A stretch of DNA of 64,000 bases from Linum tenue. Taxonomy: Eukaryota; Streptophyta; Magnoliopsida; Malpighiales; Linaceae. How positions within the stretch are numbered: the stretch's first letter is position 1; the number at the start of each line of letters is the position of its first letter. The notes under the pieces were generated by a model. It was not told the DNA's origin, searched no databases, and saw nothing but the letters and a program-made list of their open reading frames with translations. Of the stretch, positions 34,592 to 48,100 are shown piece by piece. The position numbers and the translations under genes were made by a program. The DNA is taken from assembly GCA_946122785.1 (NCBI GenBank), contig CAMGYJ010000002.1, positions 68,721,703-68,785,702 of the forward strand, written 5' to 3'.

Positions 34592-37158
34592 ATAATATGG
34601 TGGCGTGGGATTACTAAACCGTTGGACAACCCTAATTGGGGTCACACACTGAATAGTTTTGTCAGTTACCTCCTTGTCGTGAAAAAAGGACACATTATTT
34701 TAAGTGGTATTGTTCTTCCGCGTTGCATTAATGTCCATGTTTTCATGCATGTAAAGAATCAAATTTAATTACCCAGCACGTTAAAATATAATTAAAAAAT
34801 TGTTCGGGTTTTAAGCTTAGATTTCTAAATAGATTTTGTGGTAATCGAGAGATTCGAGTATTGATGAGATTCTCGAAGAGGATAGTATGTATAAACCTTA
34901 TTATGAATAAGGTTAAGAGTTCATTGGAAAATAAGATTTGAATCATGGTTTTATTGAATCCATAAATTTAGCAAAATGTTATATTTTTTTTATATTTTTA
35001 ATTATGAATTGTAGCTTCAGATATTAGAAATCTTTAAAATTTAGGGAGATTCTATATCTTGATTTTAGAAATGTTCTCTTTCCTACTCTATCTCTTCCTT
35101 ACCATTACTAATAAATTCTCAATATTTTTCAAGTCAATCTAATTATTTGGTTAAAGATAAACATGTCATTTGATAAAAAAATAGAATTTCTTTTTCATTG
35201 GAAGTTAACAATCGCAGTTACCAAACAATGAATAATTTCAAATCTTTTTACAATAATCCATAGAGTTAAAATCTTCGAATTGTCTAGAATCTAGAGATTT
35301 AGACTCCAATTCTCCAAACGACCCCTAAACTTATTATTTACTGAAGGTAATTAACTTTTTCAATTAATTTCATAGATTATATCTCTTTTATTTTCTTTTG
35401 CTCTTCAAAATGACTTCCACTTTGATATAGTTTTTTTTTAAATTATTATTTGTCTTTACAATGTGGTAATGTTTGGTAGTTCATAAGATTATATGAAAGT
35501 GTATCATGGTGGTATGAACATATCATAATGCATAATGACTGCATACATATAGTAGGAATATACTAACTGTCATTTACCACATTTCATCACCGTATATCAC
35601 CAAGCCATTTATCACCAAATACCATAGTGGTATAGTTTTCTCCAATGCGATGTGGATTGTAGGGTAGAAACCCACTCAACGATATTTGATGGTTTATTAA
35701 TAAAGTGCATGTTTAATTGTAAACAAAAAATATCAGGTGGTATAGAATGATATATTTGGTCTTGATTCCAAAAATCTAGATACAATAAATCACGATGAAC
35801 TCGTACATTCTGGATAATTTTGTTTTTAAATTCGAGTTAAAAACCGAAGGTGGTACCAAGTGATGCCAGGTGGTAATCAATGGCGGATTCATGACATAGT
35901 AGAGCACTGTGCCACATTTGAGAAAAGGTGGAGAGGGCTGGGTCGTGACCCGACTAGCACTGGATCGAATACCTAAAATAAAAAATAAAAGTGCCATATA
36001 CTAGCTTTGGACCAGAGGAGGGCTGGGCAGGTTGGCCTCCCCCTTGGTCTGCCACTTGTGGTAACGAGCAGTATGATTTTTTTTCTCGAAATATTAGAAA
36101 CAGATATGATTTTGTAGATCACAACGAACTTGTTTCATCTGTACAAAATATTTTGAAACCCAAGTTAAAACAAAGAAGATAAAAACCAATTAAAAATAGT
36201 AGGGAAAATAAAAGTCATTTAATCTCACTTTAGATATGGCTCCATTTAAAATCATTAATTCACATATGATTATAGAAGGGTTATGCACTTTAAAGTTACG
36301 TAACTGAGATTTTGTACTTGTATTGTGTGGTTTCTGAACCATCAGTGTCTGAGAATTAAGATATATGAAACTACATTTTCTTAATGGGAAGAAGAGAAAT
36401 TTTCTTGGTGATGAGTAAGATAGAAAAATTTGGAAGTGGTGAAGTAGAAGTTCAAAATTAGGATGTATTTATAGAGAAATATAAGCAAAAAAGTTGTTGG
36501 AGGCTGAATGAGCCGTTGGAAAAAACCTGAGAGCTGAGTTTGCATTTTTTTTTTAAGTTAGAACGACTCATAGATATTACTCACATAATATAAGATCAAA
36601 ATCTCCCACCAAATTGATGAAGCAAATAACCACTTAGATTTCTGACTTCACTATTGTCTAAAAATTAGAAAAATCTCCAATTCCATCACCAGAAAGAAAT
36701 GAGAGATGAATCCACCGGTGAGATGCTACCAGGAAATTCCCCCTCCCTTTGGTCTAGTAGTGTGCCACATAAATCCCAACACTCTGATGTATTGCTTGCA
36801 GCACTGGTTGGGGTCTAAAGAAACAGTTGAGGGACAAGAGTACTGACAGAACTTCTGATTTTGTGTTGTTTTTGTTTTGTTAATGTCAGTCAGGCGACTA
36901 GGTCAATAGAAAACTAAGAATGAAGGATAGATGATGAAACTTTTCTTATGGGTTCGAACCAGTTAATAATTTTCCTACCCTTTCCCCCTGAATTTTGGAT
37001 GGTGGCGGTGGACTGGTGGTGGTGGGCGAGCGTGTGGAATACTGGGACTTCAATAGTGGAAGAAAGGGTTCACAATAAGGTTGTGGAAAAATCAGGGGCA
37101 CTCCACTCCCAGCAGGTCCTCCTGTTGATGGATTCAAAGCCAAGGTTGAAACGATAAC
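34592..37158. other. AT-rich intergenic DNA with a MITE-like repeat
   Basis: No gene is seen. About 35,463-35,640 has inverted ends (GTGGTAATGTTTGGTAGTTCAT, and the complement of ATCACCAAATACCATAGTGG) and may be a MITE of about 180 bp. About 34,960-35,325 ends in CCAAACGACCCC, a motif shared with other MITE ends in this window. Confidence 0.35.
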
Positions 37159-37166
37159 CTCATCAG

Positions 37167-38351
37167 TAGGGATGGGGGAAAATATTCCACAATTGTTCAT
37201 ATTCTCCCGAATTCGGTCTAATTGGATAGGGTAAATATAAGCCTTGAGAATTAAAGCGAGTATGGATAAATCCGAATCTGAATATTGCGGGTAATGGATG
37301 GATATGATTTTCTCAATAATCCAACTCAAACCCGCCCGAATATATACATGTATATGTATTTTGTTTAGGGTTAGATCATTATTTTTCTCAACATATTTGA
37401 CATTTGTTATACATATATAATATTTTTCATGAAATGGTGTTGTTTCTAACTGATGTTCTTCATTATAATGATTTATTATCATAATTTTTCACTTATGGAT
37501 AACTGTGGATACCCGCAGGGATGGCAATGGGTCGGGTTGGGGCGGGTTTTGCCAAACCCAAACCCAAATCCATGGGTTTATCCGCCAAAAAAACCCGGGG
37601 TAAAACCCGCTGGGTTTGAAAAACTCAAACCCAACCCAACCCGCTGGGTATCAGCGGGTTCGTGGGTACCCGTGGGTTTTTGTGGTAAAAAATTTACAAT
37701 AACAAGTTTCTTTCAAAATAAAAGTTTAACATTAATTTTCTCATACAAATTATTCATACAAAAAACACCAATCTAGAGCATACAAGCAAACCGCAAATGA
37801 TCAATACAAATTGTTCAAAATTAAAGATAAACATCTATAAACAATACGATTAATCATTTAATTGAAAGCTTCTTACTCGTCAACTAAGTTTCTTCACTCT
37901 CCACTTCATAATATCAACTTTATTCTAAACAATTAGAAACAACAAATTATATACGTCTCCACAAATATAAAGAATATTAATTGTTTAAGGAAGATATATT
38001 ATTTAGAATATTAAATATACCGGGAAAGTAATTATATGTGTGTGGGCGGGTACCCGTGGGGCGGGTTTACCTAAACCCAAACCCAACCCGACCCGGTGAA
38101 TAGTGTAGCGGGTTTAAACCCGAACCCGGCCCAAAACCCGTCAACACGGGTTTTACCCGCGTTGACCGGGTTGGGTCGGGTGGGTACCCGTGGGTTTGGG
38201 TTTTGTTGCCATCACCCGATCGTTATAGGTGCAACTTCAGTTTTTTAGCCGATTCTTGAAGGATATGAGTATGGATAAAATCCAAACTATTTTGGGTAGG
38301 GTATTTGATACCCGTACTATTCGTCCTCGATCAGACCTGTTGCCATCCCTA
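37167..38351. mobile_element. hAT-type element (outer) carrying a nested hAT-type element
   Basis: Ends TAGGGATGG and CCATCCCTA, flanked by CTCATCAG (37159-37166) and CTCATTAG (38352-38359), an 8-bp duplication with one mismatch. It is interrupted by a second element of the same general type at about 37516-38213. Without the insert it is about 490 bp and non-coding. Confidence 0.8.
37516..38213. mobile_element. Nested hAT-type element
   Basis: Starts CAGGGATGGCAATGGGTCGGG; the right end contains the complement GGGTTTTGTTGCCATC. Subterminal ACCCAAACCCAACCCG words occur at both ends around an AT core. The flanks share only ACCCG, so the exact borders and the target duplication are uncertain. 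Confidence 0.65.
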
Positions 38352-38469
38352 CTCATTAGGCACAACAAGAGGGTTTCTTTATACCTTGCCATATACGTTA
38401 GAGACAATATGATTTGACGTATATATAATAGATTCGTATAATCGATGATTCTGACTCGTACATATATCT

Positions 38470-38960
38470 TTTGCTTCTTTGTTTTGTCGTTACGAGGAGA
38501 GATCCGTCACAGACGATTAACCTCTACCCTCATGAATCATGAGCACCCAAAAAGCTCATGATATCCATTTTAAAAGGGCACGATAGTCCGTAATGAAAAG
38601 GTGGTTGCGACTGCCAAGGCTGGAACCTGTTACCTCCTGAATCCAAACCTGCTACTTTAATTTATCTATCCCAACATCCGTATTGATCCTCATATATTTT
38701 TTTGGAGTATACATGGTTTACTCACATAATTGGCCATTCAAATTGACACTTATATCGTTTTCTTTTTTTCCTTTGTTGTACGAGGAGAGATCTATCACGG
38801 ATGGTAAACTTCTATTCTCTTGAACACCTGACAAGTTCATGATACCTATTCTATAAAGGGCACGACCGACAAGGCTCGAACCCTGAGTGTCGTGAATCCA
38901 GATCTTAAAATTTAATTTATCAATTCCAACACCTCGTAGTGACTCTAATACACCTTTGGC
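38470..38960. repeat. Two diverged SINE-like/tRNA-related repeats in tandem
   Basis: Blocks at about 38470-38700 and 38755-38960 share TACGAGGAGAGATC, CTCATGATATCC/TTCATGATACC, AAAGGGCACGA, CAAGGCT and AATTTATC in order. The second includes the complement of GGTTCGAGCC, a pol III box B-like word (CAAGGCTCGAACCC at about 38,870-38,883). They look like two copies of one degenerate SINE, read on the minus strand. Confidence 0.5.
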
Positions 38961-39019
38961 CGTCTGAAAACATTTTTTTTTTTTTAATACTAGATTATGA
39001 GAATTGAACCTGTGAAAAT

Positions 39020-41210
39020 AATCATAAAATATCACACATGTTGCCTTATTCCATTCGATCCATGATAGGAGGTTTTTTTCGTTTACGGGATGTGTGAAAC
39101 TAGATAAGGGAGATGGGCGCACGATTTGGCGGGATTTAATTAAATCATTCAATTGATAGAAAGTCTACTACTCTTCATTGGATTTTGTTCTATGTACTTG
39201 TTCTTGTTGTCTCCAAATTCCATTACAAAAAGGGGGGAAAATAATAAAGGGAGGGAGGACTTTTCCGGAAGATTTGAATTGAATAAAAAGAGAGACATGA
39301 AAGCGTAGTAACTAGGTAAGGGTTTTGAAACGAAAGCGAAGAAAATTGGAAGAAAGGCGGTCAAAGGAAGTAGGCCTCTCTTCTCTTATTAAAGGCTTTC
39401 CCTCGTATTTCAGTTGTTTTTGCACGGGTGGAGACAGCTGGCCGGAGAATCGCCCCAAGGGAGGCTGGGTCGTTTCACGTCAGGATCGCGTCACCGGCGG
39501 CGGATGGAGGGGAGGATTCAACAATTTCACACCTACTTACTTACTTACTATGCTTTGTTGTGGTGGTAAGATCTTGGCGTGTGACGTGAAAAGATCCAAT
39601 CTTTCTGTTCTCACATTAATGAACTTTGGTAGGCTAGGCTATCACTTTGTTCGTCAGTTGGTCTGTCAATATGGTTTCGGTGTTCGTTGTGTGTCTTCGC
39701 TGCAGACTGGTTTGTTGACGCCCCCCGATCATTGCCCTCTCTATGGATACCTTCCGGTTGTTTCTGTCGAAGATTGTAGTTGTCTGTCTCCCATTTAGGG
39801 GCGGAGGAAGAGGGTTACAGGGTGGGTCCCGGAACTCACCCTGGACCGGGTTAAATTATATGATGTGTATGACTTATAAGTTGTTCATTGTCATATTCAG
39901 TATTTTTATAACGAACTATATACAAATGGCAATGGTGCATATGATCCGCCTAAAATTAAAGATGTATTTATTTAATATCTACAACAAAATTTCACCAAAT
40001 CATATATAGCTAATTTGTAAAAAAAAAAAAAAATGCAATCGGGGGTAGGGAGAATGTAACGGGTGGCTCCTAAGGACGAAATTAGTAAATTAGTATAATA
40101 GTTAATTGAGAATGAAATGTAGGGCACTTCTAATTGAGAATAGTTGATTGAGAGTTCATGTGTTCAAATCTTGGCGACAAAATATTTGGATTTGCAAAAA
40201 CTTTAAGCAAGTATAAGTTGGTTTTCTTTATCGGGGAAGTGTTAGTAAATACTAAATATATAAAACTCATTACTAAATCTTTCCCAACAATTCGAGTTAT
40301 TGATACTAAACGGTCATGACAAAGAACACCATTCAAAAGCAAATGTCTAACTAAATCATGAATAATTGTTTGATACTGTATATAGAGTGATATTCTTGAT
40401 AGTTTCAACTTATATTTAATTTACAAAATTTTCTAAATACAAAATTATATCATGAATGATTGAAAAAGCTAACAAAATATTTTATCGCATATTTTTTTCT
40501 CTAGATGGACACACCCTTGACAAAATCCTCGCTACGCCTGTCCAATTCACTCTATCTCGTAGTAGGGCTGAGAAAATAGACCAGACCGTTAGAAAAACTG
40601 TGGTCCAAACCATACTGTACAGTTTGGTCCGGACCGTAGACCGTTAAGTATGGTATGGTCCATAGTCTGTATTATTTTATGTTTTGATCTCTTGGTCTTG
40701 TCTGGTGTAGAACACGGTTTACCGGACCAAACCGTGGACCCAACCGACTTGTCAATACGTGTTAACATCCCATTTGACCACTCTCCCAACTCCCACAACG
40801 ACATCCAAGTCACAACCTTAATTTTGTGAATCTCGTCTCTCCTTCATTCACAACCACATTTAACCAGAGAGTAGAGATAATCGTGTCTCCATATGACATT
40901 ATGTTAATATTTTATGACGTTATGGTGCAAGTTGGGATGCTTTTACTTTAAATCTGTGTTATGTACTAAGAATTAGGGTATCAAAATTATTTAGAATTAA
41001 TGTTCTAAGGCAAATAACAATTATTTTTCTTGGTTATTCATGAATGATAACGATATTCTACAAAATGTCTCCTAGCTTGAGAGTACATTTGGTGAAAAAT
41101 GGATAAACAAATTATCTTATTATTAGACTCTATAACAATTTCGGACCTACTTTACACAGAATCGCGACTACGCTACTGGTTGATAAGGATAAATAACTTG
41201 CAGAGTTATA
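39020..41210. other. Intergenic DNA; copy of a dispersed repeat at about 40590-40945
   Basis: No gene is supported. The 157-aa frame at 39325-39798 resembles nothing known. About 40590-40945 is similar, in reverse orientation, to about 59,290-59,600: shared words include AATTTTGTGAATCTCGTCTC and GTGTCTCCATATG, and TATTATTTTATGTTTTG is found reversed near 59,515. It starts with hAT-like TAGGGCTGAG near 40,564. Confidence 0.4.
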
Positions 41211-42475
41211 TACTCACATGATCACATCAATAAAAAAACATAACAATGCCAACCTCGTTAGTCAGTAGTCACTAATCATCAATTTTCTGGAGTTGAGGTG
41301 GGAAGTGTATAAATTAAAACGACACCTAGGTTCTGGATCTGGACTATATTATTATTATGTATTGAAAGAGAATACCTTAGCATATGTAGGAAGGTTCAGG
41401 CGCTAAGGTTGAATATGATGATTATTATTATTAAGAAGAGAATATTGTCCAATCAATCGCTTTGGTCGCCGGGACCGGCCGGCGACTTGGGAGTTGAGAC
41501 GCGGCGATTTGTGAATTGTATTTGTGCCCCTCCTCCACTCTCCAGCCACGAGCCATTGAATTGACCCAAGATGTTGGTTCAATATTTGAACCGATAGTCT
41601 TCTTCAAATATAGCGTTGTTAATTTGTCTAATCCAACCACTTGAATTGCCTCTTTCGAATTAAGAGAAAAACAACCAATTAGTAGTAATGATAATGCAAA
41701 ATAAGTGCAAGTCTTGTTAGATAATTCTCACGCCGTTGTTGAGTGAGATATGTCGGCTCATTCTGTCATGTTATTTGAAGAAGAAGAAAATTGCAAATTT
41801 TAAACTATTTTACGAGGAATGAGAGTGAAAACACTTCATAAATAAAAAAGAGAAAATGTATTGTTTGATTGAATCTAATTGGTTGAAAAATGGAGTCTTG
41901 TACTAATGTACTTATTCAAAGTTTCATTAAGAAAAAAATATTATTTAGAAAAAGTCAAAAGAGGACAAATACACTTAGAAATATATTGAAAAAATCGAGA
42001 TAAAACAGGTCGGAACAACGAGGCAGGGCGAAATTTGTACTTCCACAAACATATCAATAAAGATCGAATCGCGTGGATCAAATAAGAAATTACCATTACT
42101 ACCGATTCGTATGATACCTTGAAATAAGCGATTTCAGAGGATTGCAAAGACTTGGTAAATGCTAATCACAATTACCATTTCTTTTTAATTGTTCATGGAT
42201 CAACAAGCACAAAAAATTCACCCATTATGGTCTATGGATAGGTTGGAATGATGGTGGTAGTGCTCCCATAGTCAGACATTTGAAAATTATAAGGAGTCGA
42301 TGGAGATGCATGCCGCCATATTTCTCTACATCTATTATTTCTTGGTCTTCTCCTACTACCAGCACGACCCAAAATTGGGGCAAAACAAGTAGAAAACTCA
42401 AAACGCCTAAACCCTAAACTAGGTTGAATTCTTCAAATTTCTGTGCGTATTTGTTGGAGGTCTATACTCGGTTGG

Positions 42476-42650
42476 TTTTTTTTTAATAACCCAGTAACAT
42501 CTCCACACATACCGTTTCCTTCACTTATAAGATCCTCATTAGAGCCGCCGGAAACACCACAAAAGGGCTTCGAGGGGGTCGAACTCAGGACCTCACACGT
42601 CGAGAACGAGCATCCAACGAGGGTTCACCAATCTGATGGTAACATTTGGC
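42476..42650 (-). mobile_element. SINE with 11-bp target-site duplication
   Basis: 175-bp insertion absent from copy B (junction near 47,115). It is flanked by TACTCGGTTGG at 42465-42475 and 42651-42661. The left end is a T-run, i.e. a 3' poly-A tail on the minus strand. The minus strand has a box B-like GAGTTCGACCCC and a box A-like TTGGTGAACCC. This meets the SINE criteria: tail, pol III boxes and a long perfect TSD. Confidence 0.85.
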
Positions 42651-43620
42651 TACTCGGTTGGTTTACTATAACTAGATTTCTTTTCTTTACAATATTTTTT
42701 TTTTCCAAATGGCCATTATTCTAAAGTCTTTCTGCATAATTCAATTCAACAATCACAGTCGCCCATATACCTTTCCGTTACTATCTTTTCTTGTCTCTGC
42801 CGAAAACGAAAGGGGAAAAGTAAAGCATTGAGATTGCCTTGAGGGCCAAGAAGAAAAAAGGATGGGGGAAAACAGTCGCAGTATGATCTTTATTTCGTGC
42901 ACTATTTAGTATTAGATGAGTAATTAAGTAGACTTTTCCAGCCAAAAGTAAACCTGAAAAGAGTGAAAAAGGAAGCTCAAAATGTTGGGATTCTTGGGGT
43001 GAATGAGAATGGAGGAAGGGAGGTCAAGGCTCTCTTGTATCCACATTGGTCAAATGAGAAAGTGTAAGTGGGCATACGTATATGATTTGTAGAATCTCAC
43101 TATGACTAGTATAAAGGTTGTGAAGGACTCTGACGTCGTTGTCGGTCGATTGTTGGATTTCGTATAAATCTTTTTATCTTTGGAGTCGGGCCAGATTGGT
43201 TTCATTTCGAACTAGTCACATCCGCATCGTTGCAATGCATGGGCTTGCAACCATCAACACAAACGTAATTGTCATACGAGCCGAATCATCTTCGTAGACG
43301 CACCCCTTCGTTAATTGTATAAATTCACACCCCTTTATTATTGTGTCACTTATTTCTCTGCCCAAAACAACTCTACTAGATATTCCTTTGTATTTTCCAC
43401 TCGTCCAAAATACGACATGGTGTATTGTGTTCGCCGTACATTCGAAGTACCTCTACATTAGTAAGGGCAATCTGTTCCATCCATAGATAAGCGATTATGT
43501 TAAATTTGAGTACTTAGAGGGAATAAAATTCATTAATGACAAAGAGTGAAATATTTTTGTTAAGATATGTTTATTATAATGGGGGTTTTATATCATTTTG
43601 TCTTAGTTGTTCTGTTTAGG

Positions 43621-44413
43621 TAGGGTTGGGCATGTGGGCGGGTCACCCGCCGATTTGGATCGATCCGCCAACATTTTACTCGATTTTAGTTATGTGGGTG
43701 GGTCTGTGGGTGCTGGGAGGCATTCGTCGGGTGATGGGTGGGTTGTGGGCGGGTGCGCAAATAACCCGCTCAACCCAATAGCAAAAAGAACAAAGTCGTT
43801 GTGTTGAAGAGTGGGGAGTGGAGATGCATAGGAAACTAGGGCTAATCCTGGAGATTGAATCTCAAAGCCAATCTTCCAAATCTCTACTTCCATCTTCTTC
43901 CCTTTATTTTTTCCTCTAATTCTTGTGCACAAATCACCTCTCTTTCCTCCGTTGAATTATTTTCTTAGTTTCCAGCACCCGATAATCATCCCCATTCGTA
44001 GAAAACTCCTCCATAATAGAATTTCTATCCAATTTTAGAAACAATTCGATATTTTTTCTTCCTTTTCCATTTTCTTGTTTCAACCCGATAACTCCCCACC
44101 AATTATCTTGTCACTTGAAGTGAATCTCAAATTTGGAAGGTGAATGAATGTTGAAATGGATTTTTATTTTACATATTGACATTACACAGGGAATTCTGAA
44201 ATATAAATGAATCATATCAAGTTGACTTCTTTATATTATGTACATTGTAATGTGGGTGAACCCGCAAACCCAGTCGCATCATCCGCCATCTACCCGACCC
44301 AACCCGAGACTAAATGTGGGTGGGTGGTGGGTTAAAATTTTTCAATCCGTTTAAGAACAAGTGGGTGCATTTTATGATCAAAATCTACCCAATCCACCCA
44401 ATGTCCACCCCTA
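43621..44413. mobile_element. hAT-type element in copy A
   Basis: 793 bp, ends TAGGGTTGGGCATG and the complement of ATGTCCACCCCTA. The flanks are TGTTTAGG (43613-43620) and TGTTTATG (44414-44421), 7 of 8 identical. Copy B has the uninterrupted site (TATTTATG near 48,603), confirming the borders. Non-coding. Confidence 0.85.
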
Positions 44414-44425
44414 TGTTTATGTGTA

Positions 44426-45192
44426 TGTTCATGCTATATATTCTATATATTATATAACCTACAAAATATATAATGGGATCCAACCCTCTCTTTTCTTCAT
44501 TTTTTTTCTTACAATGAGAGCAAAAATAGAAAGGTTACAAAAATCATAATCAATTACACTAAAAATTTTATTATCTTTCTAACAAGAAGTGAATATATGA
44601 AAATCATATGACTTTTACAACATGGTTAGCTAGCTCACTAATTCCCCTTAAGTATTTTTTTTTATATGTTTGATACTTTGATTTTCATTGTTTGACTATG
44701 TTATTTCAAGTTTAATAATTAATTTAATTTCTATCTATCTTGTAAATAGAGGATAATCTTAAAACCAAAACACAAATATAATTGATTAGAATATTGCATA
44801 TTAAATTGCAGTATCAACGATATTTTGTGCAAATCGTAAGTGACAAGTTTTCTGAAAGTGTTTTTTTAGTTCAGTTAATTTGCTTAACCTCAAATGTCTT
44901 GCTAATCTGGTATGATTGTACTCAACAATCATGAGACGACATTGAATTTGATGTACTTGTTCATTTCACCATTTTTTAATGTGTTAGTAAATTTGTAGAG
45001 CCAAAACAAGTGACTAAGTAAACACGACCTAATTATGCATTTTAATTCTCAAATAAACAAAACCGTTTAAAGTTTGATATAACTTTATCTTCATTTGGTT
45101 GGTTGAATGAATTTTGCTTTTTTTTCATGCATAGTAATTATTTAATTATAATATTTTTTTTATGTTTGAAATTTTTTATGTATGGTTTAGAA
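44426..45192. other. AT-rich spacer between duplicate copies
   Basis: Strongly AT-rich, with no coding potential and no paired repeats seen. Confidence 0.4.
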
Positions 45193-48100
45193 GTATACTA
45201 ATCACATCAATAAAAAACATAACAATACCAACCTTTGTTAGTCACTAATCACCAACTTTCAGGAGTTGAGGTGGGAAGTGTATAAATTAAATCGACACCT
45301 AGGTTCTTGAGTATATTTATATATATTGAGAGAGAATACCTTAGCATGTAGGGAAGTTTTCTGGCGCTAAGGTTGAATATCAAGAAGAAGAGAATATTGT
45401 CAAATCAATCGCTTTGGTCGCCGGGACCGGCCGGCGACTTGGGAGTTGAGACGCGGCGATTTGTGAATTGTATTTGTGCCCCTCCTCCACTCTCCAGCCA
45501 CGAGTCATTGAATTTGACCCAAGATGTTGGTTCAATATTTGAACCGATAGTTTTCTTTAAATATAGGGTTTTTACTTGTACTAATTGTAGATTAAGAGTG
45601 ACAACGCATTTCTATGGGAAGGGAAAGAAAGTGAAATTTGGGTGAAACATGAAAGTGAGGTCAAGGCAGGTACAAGAATTTATTTAATTAGTATAACAAA
45701 TGGTTGATGCTTTTCATTACTTAGCTATTAGAGGAGGTGATCAGTTGGCATGTCCGAATTAATCACAGAGGTTGTTTGGTTGAGAAATTCTAACGAATCC
45801 ATTATACCTAATTGTTTCGTTTTGAGTCAATCTACTCAAATTGATCGGTTTTGCCGCACAAAATTTAGATGAAACAATTTTGTGTGGGGAATTTCAAATT
45901 GACTCGTTTTAAGGCAATTACAAGTGTCCGGGGTGGGGCAGACAATTCGAAGTGACTTGTTTTAAAAGACTCATTCTGTAAAATGAGATAATTAGCCAAA
46001 TTGTCTCGTTTTTCAACTGATCCATCCAAAACGACCCCAATTATCTTTTGGTTAAAATCTAACTACTTGAATTAGCCAAATTAGCCAAATTGTCTCGTTT
46101 TTCAAATACATTAGACATGGATGCGAATTTTTCATCGAAAAGTTATATCAAATCTAACTACTTGAATTGCCTCTTTTGGACTAGGAGAAAGACAACCAAT
46201 TAGTAGTAATGTTAATGGGGGGAGGCGGATGATACATTAATATCTATACCTGTTCTGCAATAAGTGCAAGTCATGTAAGATAATACTCATGCGGGTATGG
46301 AGTAAGATACGTCGGCTCATTCCGACAGGTTATTTGAAAACACTTCATAAATAAAAAAGAGACACTATATTGAATGATTGAATTCAATTGGTTGAAAATG
46401 GAGTATATATTGTGCTCATTCAAAGTTTCATTAAGGAAAAAAATATAAGAAAAGTCAAAATATGATAAATATACTTATAAAAATATTGAGAAAATCAAGA
46501 TAGAACAGGTCGGGACAACGAGGCAGGACGAAAGTTGTACTCACGTCCCCCCCCCCCCCACGCTACAACAAGTCAAGTTATAATTGCGCAAGCATATCAA
46601 GAAAGATCAAATCGCGTGGATCAAATTGAAAAAGAAAAACTATCATCACTATCGATTAGTATGTGTGTATCAAGGATAGTACTCCAATCTAGGACGCACT
46701 GACCATACCCAATTATGTGTCAATTAGTTTTCCTTATTTCCATATGATACCTTGAAATAAGAGATTTCAGAGGATTGCAAAGACTTCGTAAATGCTAATC
46801 ACAATTACCATTTCTATTTAATTGTTTATGGATCAACAAGCAGAACAAATTCACCCATTATGCATGGTCTATGGATAGGTTGGTTGGAATGATGGTGGTA
46901 GTGCTCCCATAGTCAGACATTTGGAAATTATAAGGAGTCCATCGACAACCATGCCTGCATACATTTCTCTATTTCTATGATTTCTTGGTCATCTCCTCCT
47001 TCCACCACGACCCAAAATTGAGGCAAAACAAGTAGAAAACTCAGAACCGCTGAAACCCTAGACTGGGTTGAATTCTTCAAATTATATGCCTATTTGTTGG
47101 AGGTCTATACTCGGTTGGTTTACTATAGTTAGAGATGGCAATTCGATCTAATTGGTTTTACTTGACATGTTTGGTCTGTTTTGGGACGGGTTCGACCTGT
47201 TTCTGTGGGCAGGCCGAGGCGGTCATGGGTACTTTTATCGATTCGACCTGCCCTGATTCGCCTCATTCTCGACTCGTTCTTGTCTAAATTACATGTAATT
47301 TTAGTCAAATTAATTAGAATTTTCTTTTCATTACCTCATATTTTAGTTATCATACATACAATTGTAAATTGTAAATAAGTGAAAACCTCAATTTCTCCCA
47401 TAATTTAAGTAAACTTATCATATTATGGTTTGATTCTTGGTCTTCTAATGAAAATAAAAAAATATTTCTAATGTTTTTATATAAATTACATACTTATAGA
47501 GTCAACCTACTCTGGGCCGTGTCTCATAATAAATTATCTGACCTGTTATAGAACGAATATAAATATCGAGATACCCGTTTCGAACCCGTCCATCGCCATT
47601 CCTGTCTATAACTAGTTCTTTTCTTTACAATATTTTCCAAATGGCCATTATTCTAAAGTCCTTCTGCATAATTCAATTCAACAATCGCATTCGCCCATAT
47701 ACCTTTCCGTTAATATCTTTTCTGTCTCTGCCGAAAACGAAAGGGGAAAAGTAAACCATTGAGACGCCTTGAGGGCCAAGAAGAAAAAGGATTGGGGAAA
47801 ACAGTCGCACTATGATCTTTATTTCAAGCACTATTTATTTAGTAATAAATGAGGAAGTAGACTTTTCCAGCCAAAGGTGAACCTGAAACAGAGTAAACAA
47901 GGGTCAAGGAAGCTCAAGATGTTGGGATTCATGATGTGGATGAGAATAATGGAGGGAAGGGACTTCCAGGCTCACTTATATCCACATTGGTCAAATGTAA
48001 AAGTGTAAGTTAGTATGTAACTTTGTAGAATCCCAATATGATTAGTGTAAAGGTTGGGAAGAAGAAGATGAGCTCCTCGTGCCGTCTTTGTTGCTCAACT

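Larger units (their letters stand above)
41211..44425. repeat. Tandem duplication, copy A
   Basis: Matches copy B (45193-48612) in order over about 2.4 kb, e.g. GTTGAGGTGGGAAGTGTATAAATT, the GC-rich GGTCGCCGGGACCGGCCGGCG segment (41465 against 45417), the AAAACAGTCGCA region and the right end near TTTATGTG. Copy A alone contains a SINE (42476-42650) and an hAT (43621-44413). No intact gene lies in the unit. The short frames in the shared GC-rich block are equally disrupted in both copies. Confidence 0.85.

Noticed and set aside
39325..39798. 157-aa frame as a gene
   Set aside because: No recognisable domain, no splice partners, atypical composition; probably chance.
45373..45645. 90-aa frame, and its counterpart near 41431-41640
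   Set aside because: Both come from the duplicated GC-rich block read on opposite strands; neither is conserved as a frame between the copies.
46547..46559. Poly-C run as a regulatory element
   Set aside because: Simple homopolymer within a non-coding duplicate, absent from copy A.
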